A DNA stretch of 38,803 nt from NCBI GenBank assembly GCA_015233705.1, contig JADFXE010000003.1, forward strand, positions 4,735 to 43,537, read 5' to 3'. Each line of letters begins with the position of its first letter. Positions within the stretch are counted from its first letter, which is position 1. The notes beneath the pieces were generated by a model. That model did no database searches and was not told where the DNA came from. It saw only the letters and a list, made by a program, of their open reading frames with translations. This document shows, in pieces, positions 25,515 through 33,494 of this stretch. Source of the DNA: Candidatus Omnitrophota bacterium. GTDB taxonomy: Bacteria > Omnitrophota > Koll11 > Zapsychrales > Fredricksoniimonadaceae. The position numbers and the translations under genes were made by a program.

Positions 25515-27525
25515 CCGGCCTGTTAAGACGGTCAGGCAAATAAATCATCTCATCCATGAATTTATTAATCAAAGCTATCCCATCGGGAGTGAGCAGTTCC
25601 TGAAGCTCCAGTTGGGCATAGCGTTTTTTCTTGCCAATCTTAGCCATATCGATCAAGAACTTGATCTCTGTAACACTAAGCTTCTCATTGAACGTTTTTG
25701 GCTGACCCCTCTCGTCAAAGCCCTCCATCTGCAACTCATAAGCAGCATCAATCCCTTTTGTGCTAACCGAATGACGCGACCAGGTCAGCAGATCATACAG
25801 TGCGCGCTCAAAATCCGTAGTTCCCAGTCCACCATTAACTGACGTATGCTTTACGGACACATGCGTAGCTGCTTCAAGATTCGCAGTTGTATGCAATCTT
25901 TCATTCTTTAACACGCCCATCATGCCCAACTGATCAGGCGTCATTGTTGCTGTTGGAACAAGGTCCGGACCCAGCGCCTTTTTAGAACCTCCGACGCTGC
26001 CTTGAGACTTCTTATAAAGCGCTCCTGTTACTGAAGTATCAAAACCATTCAACTTGGTCAACGCCTGCTCCAAGATGGGCATGAGATCACTGGCAAGCTG
26101 CGAACCTACTGTCTTTAATGCTGCCTCTATCACCTTGTTGTCAATACCAGGATTCAGTCGTACCTCTGTCGGAGATTCCTGCTCCCAAAAGCCGCCTTCC
26201 TTAGCCGTCTTATTGAGATCAAATGGCGTACCCGCGATGGGAAGGCTCAAAAGCGTGGATCTGGCGACAACACCTGTAAAATCCTGTATATTACTGCTAA
26301 TAATGTGCTTCATCTTAAGACCCGTCATCTGCGAACTATCGGGCCCGGGGACATTACGGCTAACCACGATTGTAGCCTGAGTGAACTCGCCGACCTTAGA
26401 CGAAGGAACCTGACCTGCAGAAGTCTTGCGAACATCCTCTGTCCCAGACAAATGAACAAAATCACCACCGCCGGAAAAATACTTGCGCGGGGTTACTTCC
26501 TGCGAAACCGGGTCGGTCTCTTCTTTAATATAGTTGAACACACCCTGCTTGTAGGCATCGATGTAGCGCTCGTAGATCTTGTCCTTTTCCGCTTTATCCG
26601 CAATATCCACGCCCTGGACCTTGTTCTGGTCAGAATAAACCTGCGACAACAGGCTCTCCCGCAAAGCCTTCTTGTACCACGTCGCGAGGATCATGGCCTG
26701 GTAGATCTGACGAAGAAGTGCGAAATTCTTTCCGATATTAACCTCTTTCTCGATCTCAGGCAGAACAATATCCCGCATGGCGCTGGAGGCAACATGGCTG
26801 CTCTCTTTAACCTGATCGTCAGAAATCTGGTCGCTTTCAATCGTCGAATTATTAAGATTTTTCTGCAGCGCCAGATAATCCTCTTCCATCATGACCTTCA
26901 GATGCGACTCGCCAACCACGGCGGTCGTGCCATTGACCTCATAAACAACGGCCTTGTCCGGCATGATCCAAACCTTGTTAAATGTATTGGCCGGAAGCTC
27001 GCTCGTGCCCAATTCCTTTTGTGCGCGGCCATAAACACGAGCCCAAAATTCCTTACCTAACTCCTTTTCAGGATAAACCAAAGACGCTGTCAGCTGTTTC
27101 AGAATATAGTCCTGCGCCAAAAGGTCGCGCCCCATTCCGGTCTGGCCAAAAGCCTCAGGGACAATACGGTCGTTCTCATAGGGAGACAGGTTAACCCAGA
27201 GGTCTTTTTCCGGGATCGTCAACGCAGCGAGAAAGTATTTCGCCATTTTCTCTGTTTCTTGCTTTATTTCTTCCTGACTTGCTTTGGTATTGCCGCTATC
27301 GATGATGAAATCAAAAACAAAAGGCTGGTCTGGATGCACCGCTATTGCGCGAACCAGGACCGGAACAAACGCCTCTGACGGCAGGACCATCTGGGACGGC
27401 CGCGGAAGATCAATCACGCCTTGTGCATAAGTTGTTGTGGGAGAAAGAGTAACGGCGGTAATAATAACGGATGCAATCCACTTGCGAAGAAACGATGAGC
27501 GAGAAGCAATAAACACGTTGTTCAT
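25429..27525 (-). CDS. Giant secreted protein, N-terminal part (ends at frameshift)
   Basis: The first half of the giant gene. The ATG at 27525 has AAGGG six bases ahead. It encodes a signal peptide (residues 1-34, cleavage likely after T-Y-A before Q-G), so the product is exported. A family block of unknown function follows (D-L-P-R-P-S-Q-M-V, A-K-Y-F-L-A-A-L-T-I-P-E, L-W-V-N-L-S-P-Y-E, E-A-F-G-Q-T-G-M-G-R-D-L-L-A-Q-D-Y). I associate this block with large Omnitrophota proteins, from memory only. Near residue 564 N-G-G-L-G-T-T resembles the uridine-binding loop of UDPGP enzymes. After residue about 678 the frame runs into 21 unrelated residues and a stop, where the other frame takes over. The gene may be a pseudogene, a sequencing error or, less likely, programmed frameshifting. 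Confidence 0.75.
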   Translation of the reverse strand: MNNVFIASRSSFLRKWIASVIITAVTLSPTTTYAQGVIDLPRPSQMVLPSEAFVPVLVRAIAVHPDQPFVFDFIIDSGNTKASQEEIKQETEKMAKYFLAALTIPEKDLWVNLSPYENDRIVPEAFGQTGMGRDLLAQDYILKQLTASLVYPEKELGKEFWARVYGRAQKELGTSELPANTFNKVWIMPDKAVVYEVNGTTAVVGESHLKVMMEEDYLALQKNLNNSTIESDQISDDQVKESSHVASSAMRDIVLPEIEKEVNIGKNFALLRQIYQAMILATWYKKALRESLLSQVYSDQNKVQGVDIADKAEKDKIYERYIDAYKQGVFNYIKEETDPVSQEVTPRKYFSGGGDFVHLSGTEDVRKTSAGQVPSSKVGEFTQATIVVSRNVPGPDSSQMTGLKMKHIISSNIQDFTGVVARSTLLSLPIAGTPFDLNKTAKEGGFWEQESPTEVRLNPGIDNKVIEAALKTVGSQLASDLMPILEQALTKLNGFDTSVTGALYKKSQGSVGGSKKALGPDLVPTATMTPDQLGMMGVLKNERLHTTANLEAATHVSVKHTSVNGGLGTTDFERALYDLLTWSRHSVSTKGIDAAYELQMEGFDERGQPKTFNEKLSVTEIKFLIDMAKIGKKKRYAQLELQELLTPDGIALINKFMDEMIYLPDRLNRPDEITGKTGHCYCTADRCRLFACCSGRRP

Positions 27526-27617
27526 ACGAACCCTTTCTTGATAATTTTTCTGTCGAGGTTTTGCGAATAGTGCCAAGCTTCTATCAAAAGTATGCTTGAA
27601 AAATATCAAAAAAGCAA

Positions 27618-27633
27618 GTCTCCAAGACAACTT
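27618..27633. repeat. Target site duplication, left copy
   Basis: GTCTCCAAGACAACTT, identical to 29033-29048, directly flanks the insertion sequence. The sequence itself has a small dyad (GTCT, CCA, AGAC). Confidence 0.8.
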
Positions 27634-29032
27634 TGTCGCTGAAAAATTAAAAGTAGACACTTTTGGGTGAATTTAACGTTTAAAAGTAGACACCTTGTTT
27701 ATATTCCATACTTGAAAGAAACGGAGGTTCAAGTATGGGCGCCCATGTCCACACCAAATTCACAGATGATCAGGTCAAAGAACTCTTGCAAAAATACGTT
27801 GCTGGCGGCGTTGAGCGAAAATATTTGCAAGAAATCCTTGGGATCAAGAAAGCAATGTTCTTCAGACTGCTTAAAAACTATCGAGAAGACCCTTTGGGGT
27901 TCTCCGTCGAATATAAACGTGCCAAGTCCACGCGCACTATTGATCCGGAAATCAAAAACAACATTGTTAAAGAGCTGGCCATTGACAAAGCAGCGATTAA
28001 GAACAAGGATGTGCCGCTTTGTAAATACAATTACAGCTACGTTCAGAAACGGCTGGAGCGCAAATACAAGCAGACGGCTTCAATACCAACAATTATTCGC
28101 TACGCTAAAGCCAATGACTGCTATTTGCCAAAACGAAAGAAAGCCAAAACCCATGAGCGCGAAGTTTTAACCACCCACATTGGCGAATTAATTCAACATG
28201 ACGCATCTGTTCACCTCTGGGCTCCCGATTCTGGCAAGAAATGGACACTCATTACATCCCTGGATGACTACAGCCGATGCCTGCTTTATGCTCAATTCGT
28301 TGAACACGAATCTTCATGGGCACACATCCAAGCATTACAGCACGTTGTCCTCAAATATGGCGCTCCATTGGCTTATTACACAGACTGTCATTCCATCTTT
28401 CGATATGTCAAAGGTCGTGACCAGCGGCACATGAGTTTTGAAAAATTTACCGACGACGTCGACCCTCAATGGAAAATGGTTGTCAAAGACTGCGGCATCA
28501 AACCGATCTATGCCTTATCGCCTCAAGCCAAAGGAAAAATTGAACGACCTTACGGCTGGCTTCAAGATCATATCGTCCGCACTTGCATCCGCGAAAATGT
28601 CAAAGATATCGGCCACGGTCAACGCGTGCTCAACTATGAATTCAACCGCTACAATCACCATCAAATGCACACCACAACCAAAGAAATCCCAAATCGAAGA
28701 TTTAATTCCGCAAATGAGGCAAAAAAATCTTTATTCCGCTCCTGGGTCATTCCCACGCCTTTTTTAAGCGTCCGCGACACCTTCGCGCTACGAGCCGTCC
28801 GCTATATCGATAACTACATGACCGTAGCAATCAGAAATCACCCGTGCAAACTATCAAACATCGAACCTCAACGCCCCGTCGACATTCGCATCTATATCCT
28901 TGAGCCATTCTTGAATGAACTCAGATTTTGGCATAACAGCAAACTGGTTAAGGTTGAACGCGTCAAAGATTCTGACCTTTTACCTGTCCACTTTTAAACG
29001 TTAAAGTGTCTACTTTTAAAATTTAAATAACA
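27634..29032 (+). mobile_element. IS481-like insertion sequence (1399 bp)
   Basis: The element begins TGT and ends ACA and carries one DDE transposase gene. Its terminal 30 bases are inverted repeats with 24 matches, including a perfect 17-base block TTAAAAGTAGACACTTT (27647-27663, complement at 29003-29019). A second inverted pair lies just inside each end: TTTAACGTTTAAAAGT followed by AGACAC at 27672-27693 and, with two mismatches, on the opposite strand at 28984-29005. Identical 16-bp direct repeats flank the element. The boundaries can slide by one or two bases within an 18-bp repeat; I placed them by the TG...CA rule. TGT ends and long duplications fit the IS481 family. It sits about 110 bases upstream of the giant gene start and may have changed its promoter region. 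Confidence 0.85.
27735..28997 (+). CDS. DDE transposase, integrase core (IS481-like)
   Basis: A 420-residue transposase. The N terminus (about residues 9-50) looks like a helix-turn-helix that binds the element ends. The central rve-type catalytic domain shows the acidic triad as D156 (Q-H-D-A-S), D217 (Y-Y-T-D-C-H-S) and E270 (K-G-K-I-E-R-P-Y-G-W). The D-to-E spacing of 53 residues is wider than the common 35, owing to an insert (R-Y-V-K-G-R-D-Q-R-H). The start has GGAGG six bases upstream, and the TAA stop lies inside the right internal repeat. The frame is intact with clean motifs, so the element may still be active. Length is above that of typical IS481 enzymes, so a related rve-type family is possible. 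Confidence 0.9.
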   Translation: MGAHVHTKFTDDQVKELLQKYVAGGVERKYLQEILGIKKAMFFRLLKNYREDPLGFSVEYKRAKSTRTIDPEIKNNIVKELAIDKAAIKNKDVPLCKYNYSYVQKRLERKYKQTASIPTIIRYAKANDCYLPKRKKAKTHEREVLTTHIGELIQHDASVHLWAPDSGKKWTLITSLDDYSRCLLYAQFVEHESSWAHIQALQHVVLKYGAPLAYYTDCHSIFRYVKGRDQRHMSFEKFTDDVDPQWKMVVKDCGIKPIYALSPQAKGKIERPYGWLQDHIVRTCIRENVKDIGHGQRVLNYEFNRYNHHQMHTTTKEIPNRRFNSANEAKKSLFRSWVIPTPFLSVRDTFALRAVRYIDNYMTVAIRNHPCKLSNIEPQRPVDIRIYILEPFLNELRFWHNSKLVKVERVKDSDLLPVHF

Positions 29033-29048
29033 GTCTCCAAGACAACTT
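29033..29048. repeat. Target site duplication, right copy
   Basis: GTCTCCAAGACAACTT, identical to the copy at 27618-27633 on the other side of the insertion sequence. Sixteen bases is at or just above the upper end usually listed for IS481 elements. Confidence 0.8.
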
Positions 29049-29299
29049 TTCTAGAAAACGACCATTCTATTTATTTTTCCTCCCTGTGGATAACACTGCA
29101 GATATTGCCATAAAACACTGTTGTTTTCAAGAGAAATCTATCCGCCCGTTTTCCTGCTTCTGATCCCCAAAGGTAAAAATAGACGCAATGTTGACATTAT
29201 TTCCAACGATTTCTTAGGATAAAAAATGATGTTTTTACCTGTTAAAAGATGTTCCTCTCGACCAAATGGCTCCGGCCATCTCGATAAGACAAAAAATAA

Positions 29300-29344
29300 C
29301 CGAGGGCGAACCCTTCCCTTAACGCGGGAAAAATTCGCCCTCGG
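29300..29344. repeat. REP/MITE-like palindrome
   Basis: An 11-bp perfect inverted repeat (CCGAGGGCGAA 29300-29310 and TTCGCCCTCGG 29334-29344) encloses a symmetric CCC/AAA mismatch and an inner 5-bp stem (TTCCC and GGGAA). It falls exactly where the similarity of the pseudogene to the giant protein ends. The GGGCGAA...TTCGCCC core resembles REP-type palindromes. Read on the minus strand it is followed by a T run, so it could act as a terminator. Confidence 0.5.
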
Positions 29345-29620
29345 ATTAATTACGGGGGTCGTCAAGGAGGCAAGGAAGTACTCGATGAGCTTGGTGGATT
29401 CGTCTTTTTGGGAGGACCTTGACAACCCCGTATCTCCAAAATCATAGCTTGGATGGAGCTGAACTCCCTTACATCAGGCACGGCGTGAACGCGGGGCTGA
29501 CATCCACGATCTTCCCCGGTTCCGGCAGCGATAATCTTCCTGCGCTGCCACTGACCTGACGCTCGCCAGTATAGATACTATCAATAAAAGAGCAGTGATC
29601 GGCCGCAGCCAATCGTTCAA
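29300..29620 (-). pseudogene. Decayed N-terminal fragment of a giant secreted protein paralogue
   Basis: Three consecutive minus-strand pieces in shifting frames reproduce the start of the giant protein family. 29620-29540 (TTG after GGGAGGGAAAGG) encodes 27 residues shaped like a signal peptide ending V-A-A-Q. About 29534-29472 encodes L-P-E-P-G-K-I-V-D-V-S-P-A-F-T-P, matching residues 40-55 of the intact neighbour. After an extra base at 29471, 29470-29346 encodes K-G-V-Q-L-H-P, D-T-G-L-S, then E-S-T-K-L-I-E-Y-F-L-A-S-L-T-T-P, matching residues 59-105 (neighbour: K-M-A-K-Y-F-L-A-A-L-T-I-P). Homology fades at the palindrome 29300-29344. It lies on the same strand as the giant gene, just upstream, so it is a remnant of a tandem copy. 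Confidence 0.75.
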
Positions 29621-29948
29621 CCTTTCCCTCCCTCGATCCACTCCGGCACCGATACCGGCGCCTCACCTTTGCCTATGATGAAGGATACACTATAAATCGA
29701 AAGAAACAAGGCCTCGGAGCCGTTTTGGAGGAAACGCTTTCTCCTCGAGCGGATCTTTCAGCCCATTCTCGACGACAAAAGACCAAAGCGACCATTTCTG
29801 CCAAAGCATAAATTACTGCCTTTGCCCTCCCAAAACCGCCTTGACAGCGCCGGCCAGTCCGTTCTTATATAAGAGATCCGCTGGGCAATTGGCCAGCGCG
29901 GAAAATTTACGGAAAAAATAATATGTCCTGATTTTACCCGATGATACA
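29621..29948. other. Intergenic region without a recognisable gene
   Basis: No supported coding region. A possible plus-strand promoter for the ROK gene is TTGACA (29841-29846, perfect) with TATATA (29866-29871) at a 19-base spacing, longer than ideal. A GAGGGAGGGAAAGG stretch on the minus strand just above 29620 is the old ribosome site of the pseudogene. The ROK start has no visible ribosome site. Confidence 0.4.
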
Positions 29949-31277
29949 ATGTCAGCCATGAACCAGCATTTCTTCATCGGCATTGATATCGGCGGCACCA
30001 AGATCTACGGCGGGCTGGTCAGCCCATCGGGTGAGATCATCGCAACACAGAAGATCCCCACGCCCTCCAAGGCGAATGCCAAGGCGATTCTGGCAACTGT
30101 CGACAAGACCATCCGGGCCCTGTTAAAGGAAGGCCGCGCATCGCTCAAAGATATCCTGGGGATCGGCATCGCGGTGCCCGGCATTGTTGACAACACCGGC
30201 TTTGTGGTCATCACACCCAACATCAACCTGTCCAAGACCGATCTGAAAAAAATCCTCGAGAAACACTACCGGACCAAAGTTGCCGTGGGCAATGACGCCA
30301 ACCTCGGCGTGCTGGGCGAGAAATGGCTCGGCGCGGGACGCAAAGCCAAAGACATTGTCGGGATCTTTCCCGGAACCGGCGTCGGCGGCGGCGTCATCGT
30401 CAAAGGCGAATTCATCACCGGCTGCCACGGCGCGGCTGCGGAGCTGGGCCATATCCAGGTTGATCCCAACGGCCCGGCCTGCACCTGCGGTAACATTGGC
30501 TGTCTCGAAGCCCTGGCCGGACGCTGGGCTATTGAGCGGAACCTGCGCGCCGCGATCAACAAGGGCAAACGTTCGGTCATCACAGATCTGACCGGAAAAG
30601 AACTGAAACAGATCAGAAGTTCGGCGCTGGCCAAGGCCCTCAAGGCCAAGGACCCGCTGGTCACCTCTGTCATGACCGCAGTCGCCGAGGCGCTCGGCAA
30701 GGCCTGTGTCTCCTTGAACCACATTTTTGATACCGAGATGTTACTCTTCGGCGGCGGCGTCATCGAAGCCTGCGGCGATTTTATCCTGCCCAAGGTCGAA
30801 CGGGCGCTCAAGGATGATCCGTTCTTCGCGCGGCTGTCCACACCCCAGGTCGTGCAGGCCAAACTGGGGGATGATGCGGTTATGCTGGGCGCGGTCGCTG
30901 CGGTCCGCCAGATGCTAGGGCTCAAGGACCTAGGCGGCGCCTACTACCCTGTGGTCCGGCTGACCCCGACGGGAAAAGTGACGCTCAAAGGCCGGCGCCC
31001 GGCCGAAACCTTTGTCATTCGTGCGGACGGCAAAGTCAAGGAACCGAAAGATTTTATTCCGCTGAAATTATCCGATGAAGAACTTGAGGAAATCTGCAAG
31101 AAAGGGCCGGATGTTCTTTTTATCGCGAGTCCCCGCGGCCGCAGGATCTCGATCGCGCCCAAAGGGCTTCGTTATCTGAAGAAAAAACGCATCCTCCCGC
31201 GCATCCTTCCGCTCGCCCAGGCCGTCAAGGCCTACAACGCATCCGAAGACCGCAAGGCCGCACTGTTCTACTTATAA
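29949..31277 (+). CDS. ROK family sugar kinase with Mth938-like C-terminal domain
   Basis: Residues about 1-320 are a ROK (glucokinase-type) kinase. The phosphate loop G-I-D-I-G-G-T-K is at the N terminus, followed by A-V-P-G-I-V-D, the catalytic G-N-D-A-N-L, then G-T-G-V-G-G-G and E-L-G-H-I-Q-V-D with the zinc motif C-T-C-G-N-I-G-C-L-E-A. It would phosphorylate a hexose; glucose is the usual guess. Residues about 327-442 are not part of ROK proteins. They resemble the Mth938/NDUFAF3 fold: F-V-I-R-A-D-G-K-V, E-E-L, P-D-V-L-F-I-A-S, A-P-K-G-L-R-Y-L and Q-A-V-K-A-Y-N ending A-A-L-F-Y-L. The start could be ATG 29949 or 29958. The 3' end overlaps the convergent gene by six bases. Confidence 0.85.
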   Translation: MSAMNQHFFIGIDIGGTKIYGGLVSPSGEIIATQKIPTPSKANAKAILATVDKTIRALLKEGRASLKDILGIGIAVPGIVDNTGFVVITPNINLSKTDLKKILEKHYRTKVAVGNDANLGVLGEKWLGAGRKAKDIVGIFPGTGVGGGVIVKGEFITGCHGAAAELGHIQVDPNGPACTCGNIGCLEALAGRWAIERNLRAAINKGKRSVITDLTGKELKQIRSSALAKALKAKDPLVTSVMTAVAEALGKACVSLNHIFDTEMLLFGGGVIEACGDFILPKVERALKDDPFFARLSTPQVVQAKLGDDAVMLGAVAAVRQMLGLKDLGGAYYPVVRLTPTGKVTLKGRRPAETFVIRADGKVKEPKDFIPLKLSDEELEEICKKGPDVLFIASPRGRRISIAPKGLRYLKKKRILPRILPLAQAVKAYNASEDRKAALFYL

Positions 31278-32600
31278 GGAAGACATTCTGACGCGCAGGC
31301 TGCGGGCAAAAACCTTTTCCAAAAGGTCGCCCTTGGTCCTGGCAAAGACCATTTCCGCCTCAGCGGGCGCTGAAGAGCTCGCCTTGATCTCGATCCGGTC
31401 AGCCCCAACTTCAACATTGAGGTCCTTGATGACGCTCTTGTGGGTCCGATCCAGCCCGTCGGCAACGCGCAGGATCGCCGCAAGCACATCCACGATCCGC
31501 TGATCCTCTTTCGAAAGATCCTCGTAATACCTGTGCTTAGATTCCGGCATGGATCGGCGATGGTAACGCGTGATCAGTGCCACGATCACGCGGTCTCGGT
31601 CGGCAAATGGGACCTGGTTCGCCTTGAGGATCAGATCGCGTGAGGCCTTGTGGTGGCCGTCAACGCCATAGACCAGCCCGATGTCGTGCAGAAGTCCGGC
31701 GGCCTGCACAAGGAACCGTTCACCCAGCCCCAGTCCGTGCAGGTCCCTGGTCTCATCAAAGATCCGCAAGGCCAGCCGCGTGACCTGCTGGGCATGTTCC
31801 TTCTCGTAGCGGCACTCTTTGGCCAGCTGCAGCGCGGAGCGCAAAACCTCATCCGGCCCGGCCAACGCTTGCCCGGCCAGGTCATCCAGACTCTTGGCTT
31901 CGGCGAGCATGCGGATAAGCCGCGCCGGGAACTGCAGCGCCTTCATCTCCGCGGCCAGTCCCTGGACGTCGTAGCTAACCCGAAACAGCTCCGCAGTCAC
32001 GCCCTGATCAGTAATCTCCAGGATCGCATAAGAGGCACGCGTGTCGCCGTCAAACGGCCGGCCCACGCTGCCGGGATTGACAAAAAACACACCCGCGACT
32101 TTCTTCTGAAAAAACCGGTGCGTGTGTCCGCAAAGGATAATATCCGCCTTACTATTTAACGCCAGCGCCTCGAACCGGGCCAACGGCGTCGTATCGGCCA
32201 AGCCGTCTTCAATTCCCTCGGGGCTGCCATGCGTCAGAAGCACGCGCTGACCCTTGACCTTGACGCGTTCCGTCTCGGCCAGGCTCTTAATAAAAGAGAC
32301 GCTCTCAGGACTCAGATGCTGATGAGTCCACTCAAAGGAGAACAGCTTGTCCGCGTCTTTCTGGGTCTTCCGCATCTTGGCGATGCGTTCAGCGGAAAGG
32401 ACCTTGAGATCATAATTCCCGACGATGTGTTGAGCGCAGGTCTGTTGCAGGAGAGCGATGGTCTCATTGGGGAAAGGCGAAAACCCGACCATGTCGCCCA
32501 AGTTCCAGAATTCATTGACCTGGCGGCTGCGAGCGTCAACAATGACCGCCTGCAGGGCCGGAAGATTGGCGTGAACGTCGGAGAGAATGGCTATTTTCAT
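31272..32600 (-). CDS. Metallophosphoesterase fused to a Ppx/GppA-like HD domain
   Basis: A 442-residue two-domain protein. Residues 1-225 are a calcineurin-like phosphoesterase of the YfcE/MJ0936 type: D-V-H-A-N (metal), W-N-L-G-D-M-V-G, G-N-Y-D, L-T-H-G-S, C-G-H-T-H and N-P-G-S-V-G-R-P. Residues about 265-410 are an HD domain (L-L-H-D-I-G, then I-T-R-Y-H-R-R and I-L-R-V-A-D-G-L-D-R-T-H) that closely parallels the C-terminal domain of the exopolyphosphatase encoded at 35523-37055. The ATG at 32600 has GGAT upstream and lies six bases after the CHAD stop. Placed last in a polyphosphate operon, it may cleave a polyphosphate-derived or nucleotide signal; the substrate is unknown. Confidence 0.85.
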   Translation of the reverse strand: MKIAILSDVHANLPALQAVIVDARSRQVNEFWNLGDMVGFSPFPNETIALLQQTCAQHIVGNYDLKVLSAERIAKMRKTQKDADKLFSFEWTHQHLSPESVSFIKSLAETERVKVKGQRVLLTHGSPEGIEDGLADTTPLARFEALALNSKADIILCGHTHRFFQKKVAGVFFVNPGSVGRPFDGDTRASYAILEITDQGVTAELFRVSYDVQGLAAEMKALQFPARLIRMLAEAKSLDDLAGQALAGPDEVLRSALQLAKECRYEKEHAQQVTRLALRIFDETRDLHGLGLGERFLVQAAGLLHDIGLVYGVDGHHKASRDLILKANQVPFADRDRVIVALITRYHRRSMPESKHRYYEDLSKEDQRIVDVLAAILRVADGLDRTHKSVIKDLNVEVGADRIEIKASSSAPAEAEMVFARTKGDLLEKVFARSLRVRMSSL

Positions 32601-32606
32601 CAAATC

Positions 32607-33494
32607 CTACTGCCGGTCCAGAGTGAAGAAGCTCAGCTTGGCCCAGGTCTTGCGGCGCTTGAACCCGGCCCACAGACGGATAAAATCCTCATAAGCCGCT
32701 TTGCGCCGGCGCAGACATTCATCGGTCAGGAACCGGACCGCGCCCCGAAAATGCCATTCACGGCCTGAGCTTTCCTTCAATATCCCCATGAGACCAAGCC
32801 ACACGTCGTAATTATGGACTTCGCCCAGCGCCTTCTGCACGCGCATGGCTGACAGGGCGAACGGCCTGACCTTGTGCGCGCCGTAAAGCCGCTGAAAATT
32901 CTCCAGCGTGTAGCGCAAGTTCTTGGCCGCGACACGCATCTCGTGAAGTTCCTTGAGACACGCCGGCCGGCGGACATAGGGCTCAAGGGAAAACATCTTT
33001 TCCAAACGCGCCAGGATACGGTTCTTGGCAAACTCATCCAGGACCATGCCCGTCTCCTCCAGCGAAGGCTTCAAACGGGAAATGGAACGCAGAACCTGCC
33101 GCTGATGTAAACGCGCCATGTTCTTGCGGATGCGCGGCTGGATCTCGGCGCGGTCTTCCTGAAGCTCGTCGATGATCTCCAGGATCCCGGCCTTGTGCTT
33201 GGCCGCGGACGGTGACGTCAGAAGACTGTTGAGGAAAGAGACCTTGGTATCGATATCCCGCGCCTGGCCCAATGAACGCAGAAGCTTCTGGATAGCCATG
33301 AGTGAAGAACCGTAATCGCGTGAAGGAAGGAGATCGCGAAAATCCGAAAGCGTACTCTTCAGCCGACGCAGAGCCACCCGCATCCGGTGAAGATGTTCAA
33401 TGTCCTTGTTCTTGCGGACACCGTCCACCTCCGCTTCCACTGCGACAATGTGCTTGGCGACCAGAGTTACGAAGAGCTTTCTTTCGTCCATCAT
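32607..33494 (-). CDS. CHAD domain protein
   Basis: A 295-residue all-helical CHAD protein. The two repeated family motifs are present: L-H-R-M-R-V-A-L-R-R-L-K-S near residue 35 and L-H-E-M-R-V-A-A-K-N-L-R-Y near residue 185. CHAD domains bind polyphosphate through conserved His, Arg and Lys residues and are found on polyphosphate granules. The protein is rich in Arg and Lys, as expected. Its start overlaps the ppk1 stop as ATGA and has no clear ribosome site, so its translation is probably coupled to ppk1 and it may be made in step with the kinase. Confidence 0.92.
   Translation of the reverse strand: MMDERKLFVTLVAKHIVAVEAEVDGVRKNKDIEHLHRMRVALRRLKSTLSDFRDLLPSRDYGSSLMAIQKLLRSLGQARDIDTKVSFLNSLLTSPSAAKHKAGILEIIDELQEDRAEIQPRIRKNMARLHQRQVLRSISRLKPSLEETGMVLDEFAKNRILARLEKMFSLEPYVRRPACLKELHEMRVAAKNLRYTLENFQRLYGAHKVRPFALSAMRVQKALGEVHNYDVWLGLMGILKESSGREWHFRGAVRFLTDECLRRRKAAYEDFIRLWAGFKRRKTWAKLSFFTLDRQ

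Noticed and set aside
29352..29431. Long-range pairing ACGGGG...GTCAAGG with CCTTGAC...CCCCGT, suggesting a structured RNA.
   Set aside because: The stretch is explained as coding sequence of the decayed giant-protein paralogue. The pairing is interrupted and could arise by chance; I saw no match to SRP RNA or tmRNA.
29226..29447. A 73-codon plus-strand frame in the gap after the insertion sequence.
   Set aside because: It is opposite the pseudogene fragment and spans the palindrome; no family likeness or ribosome site.
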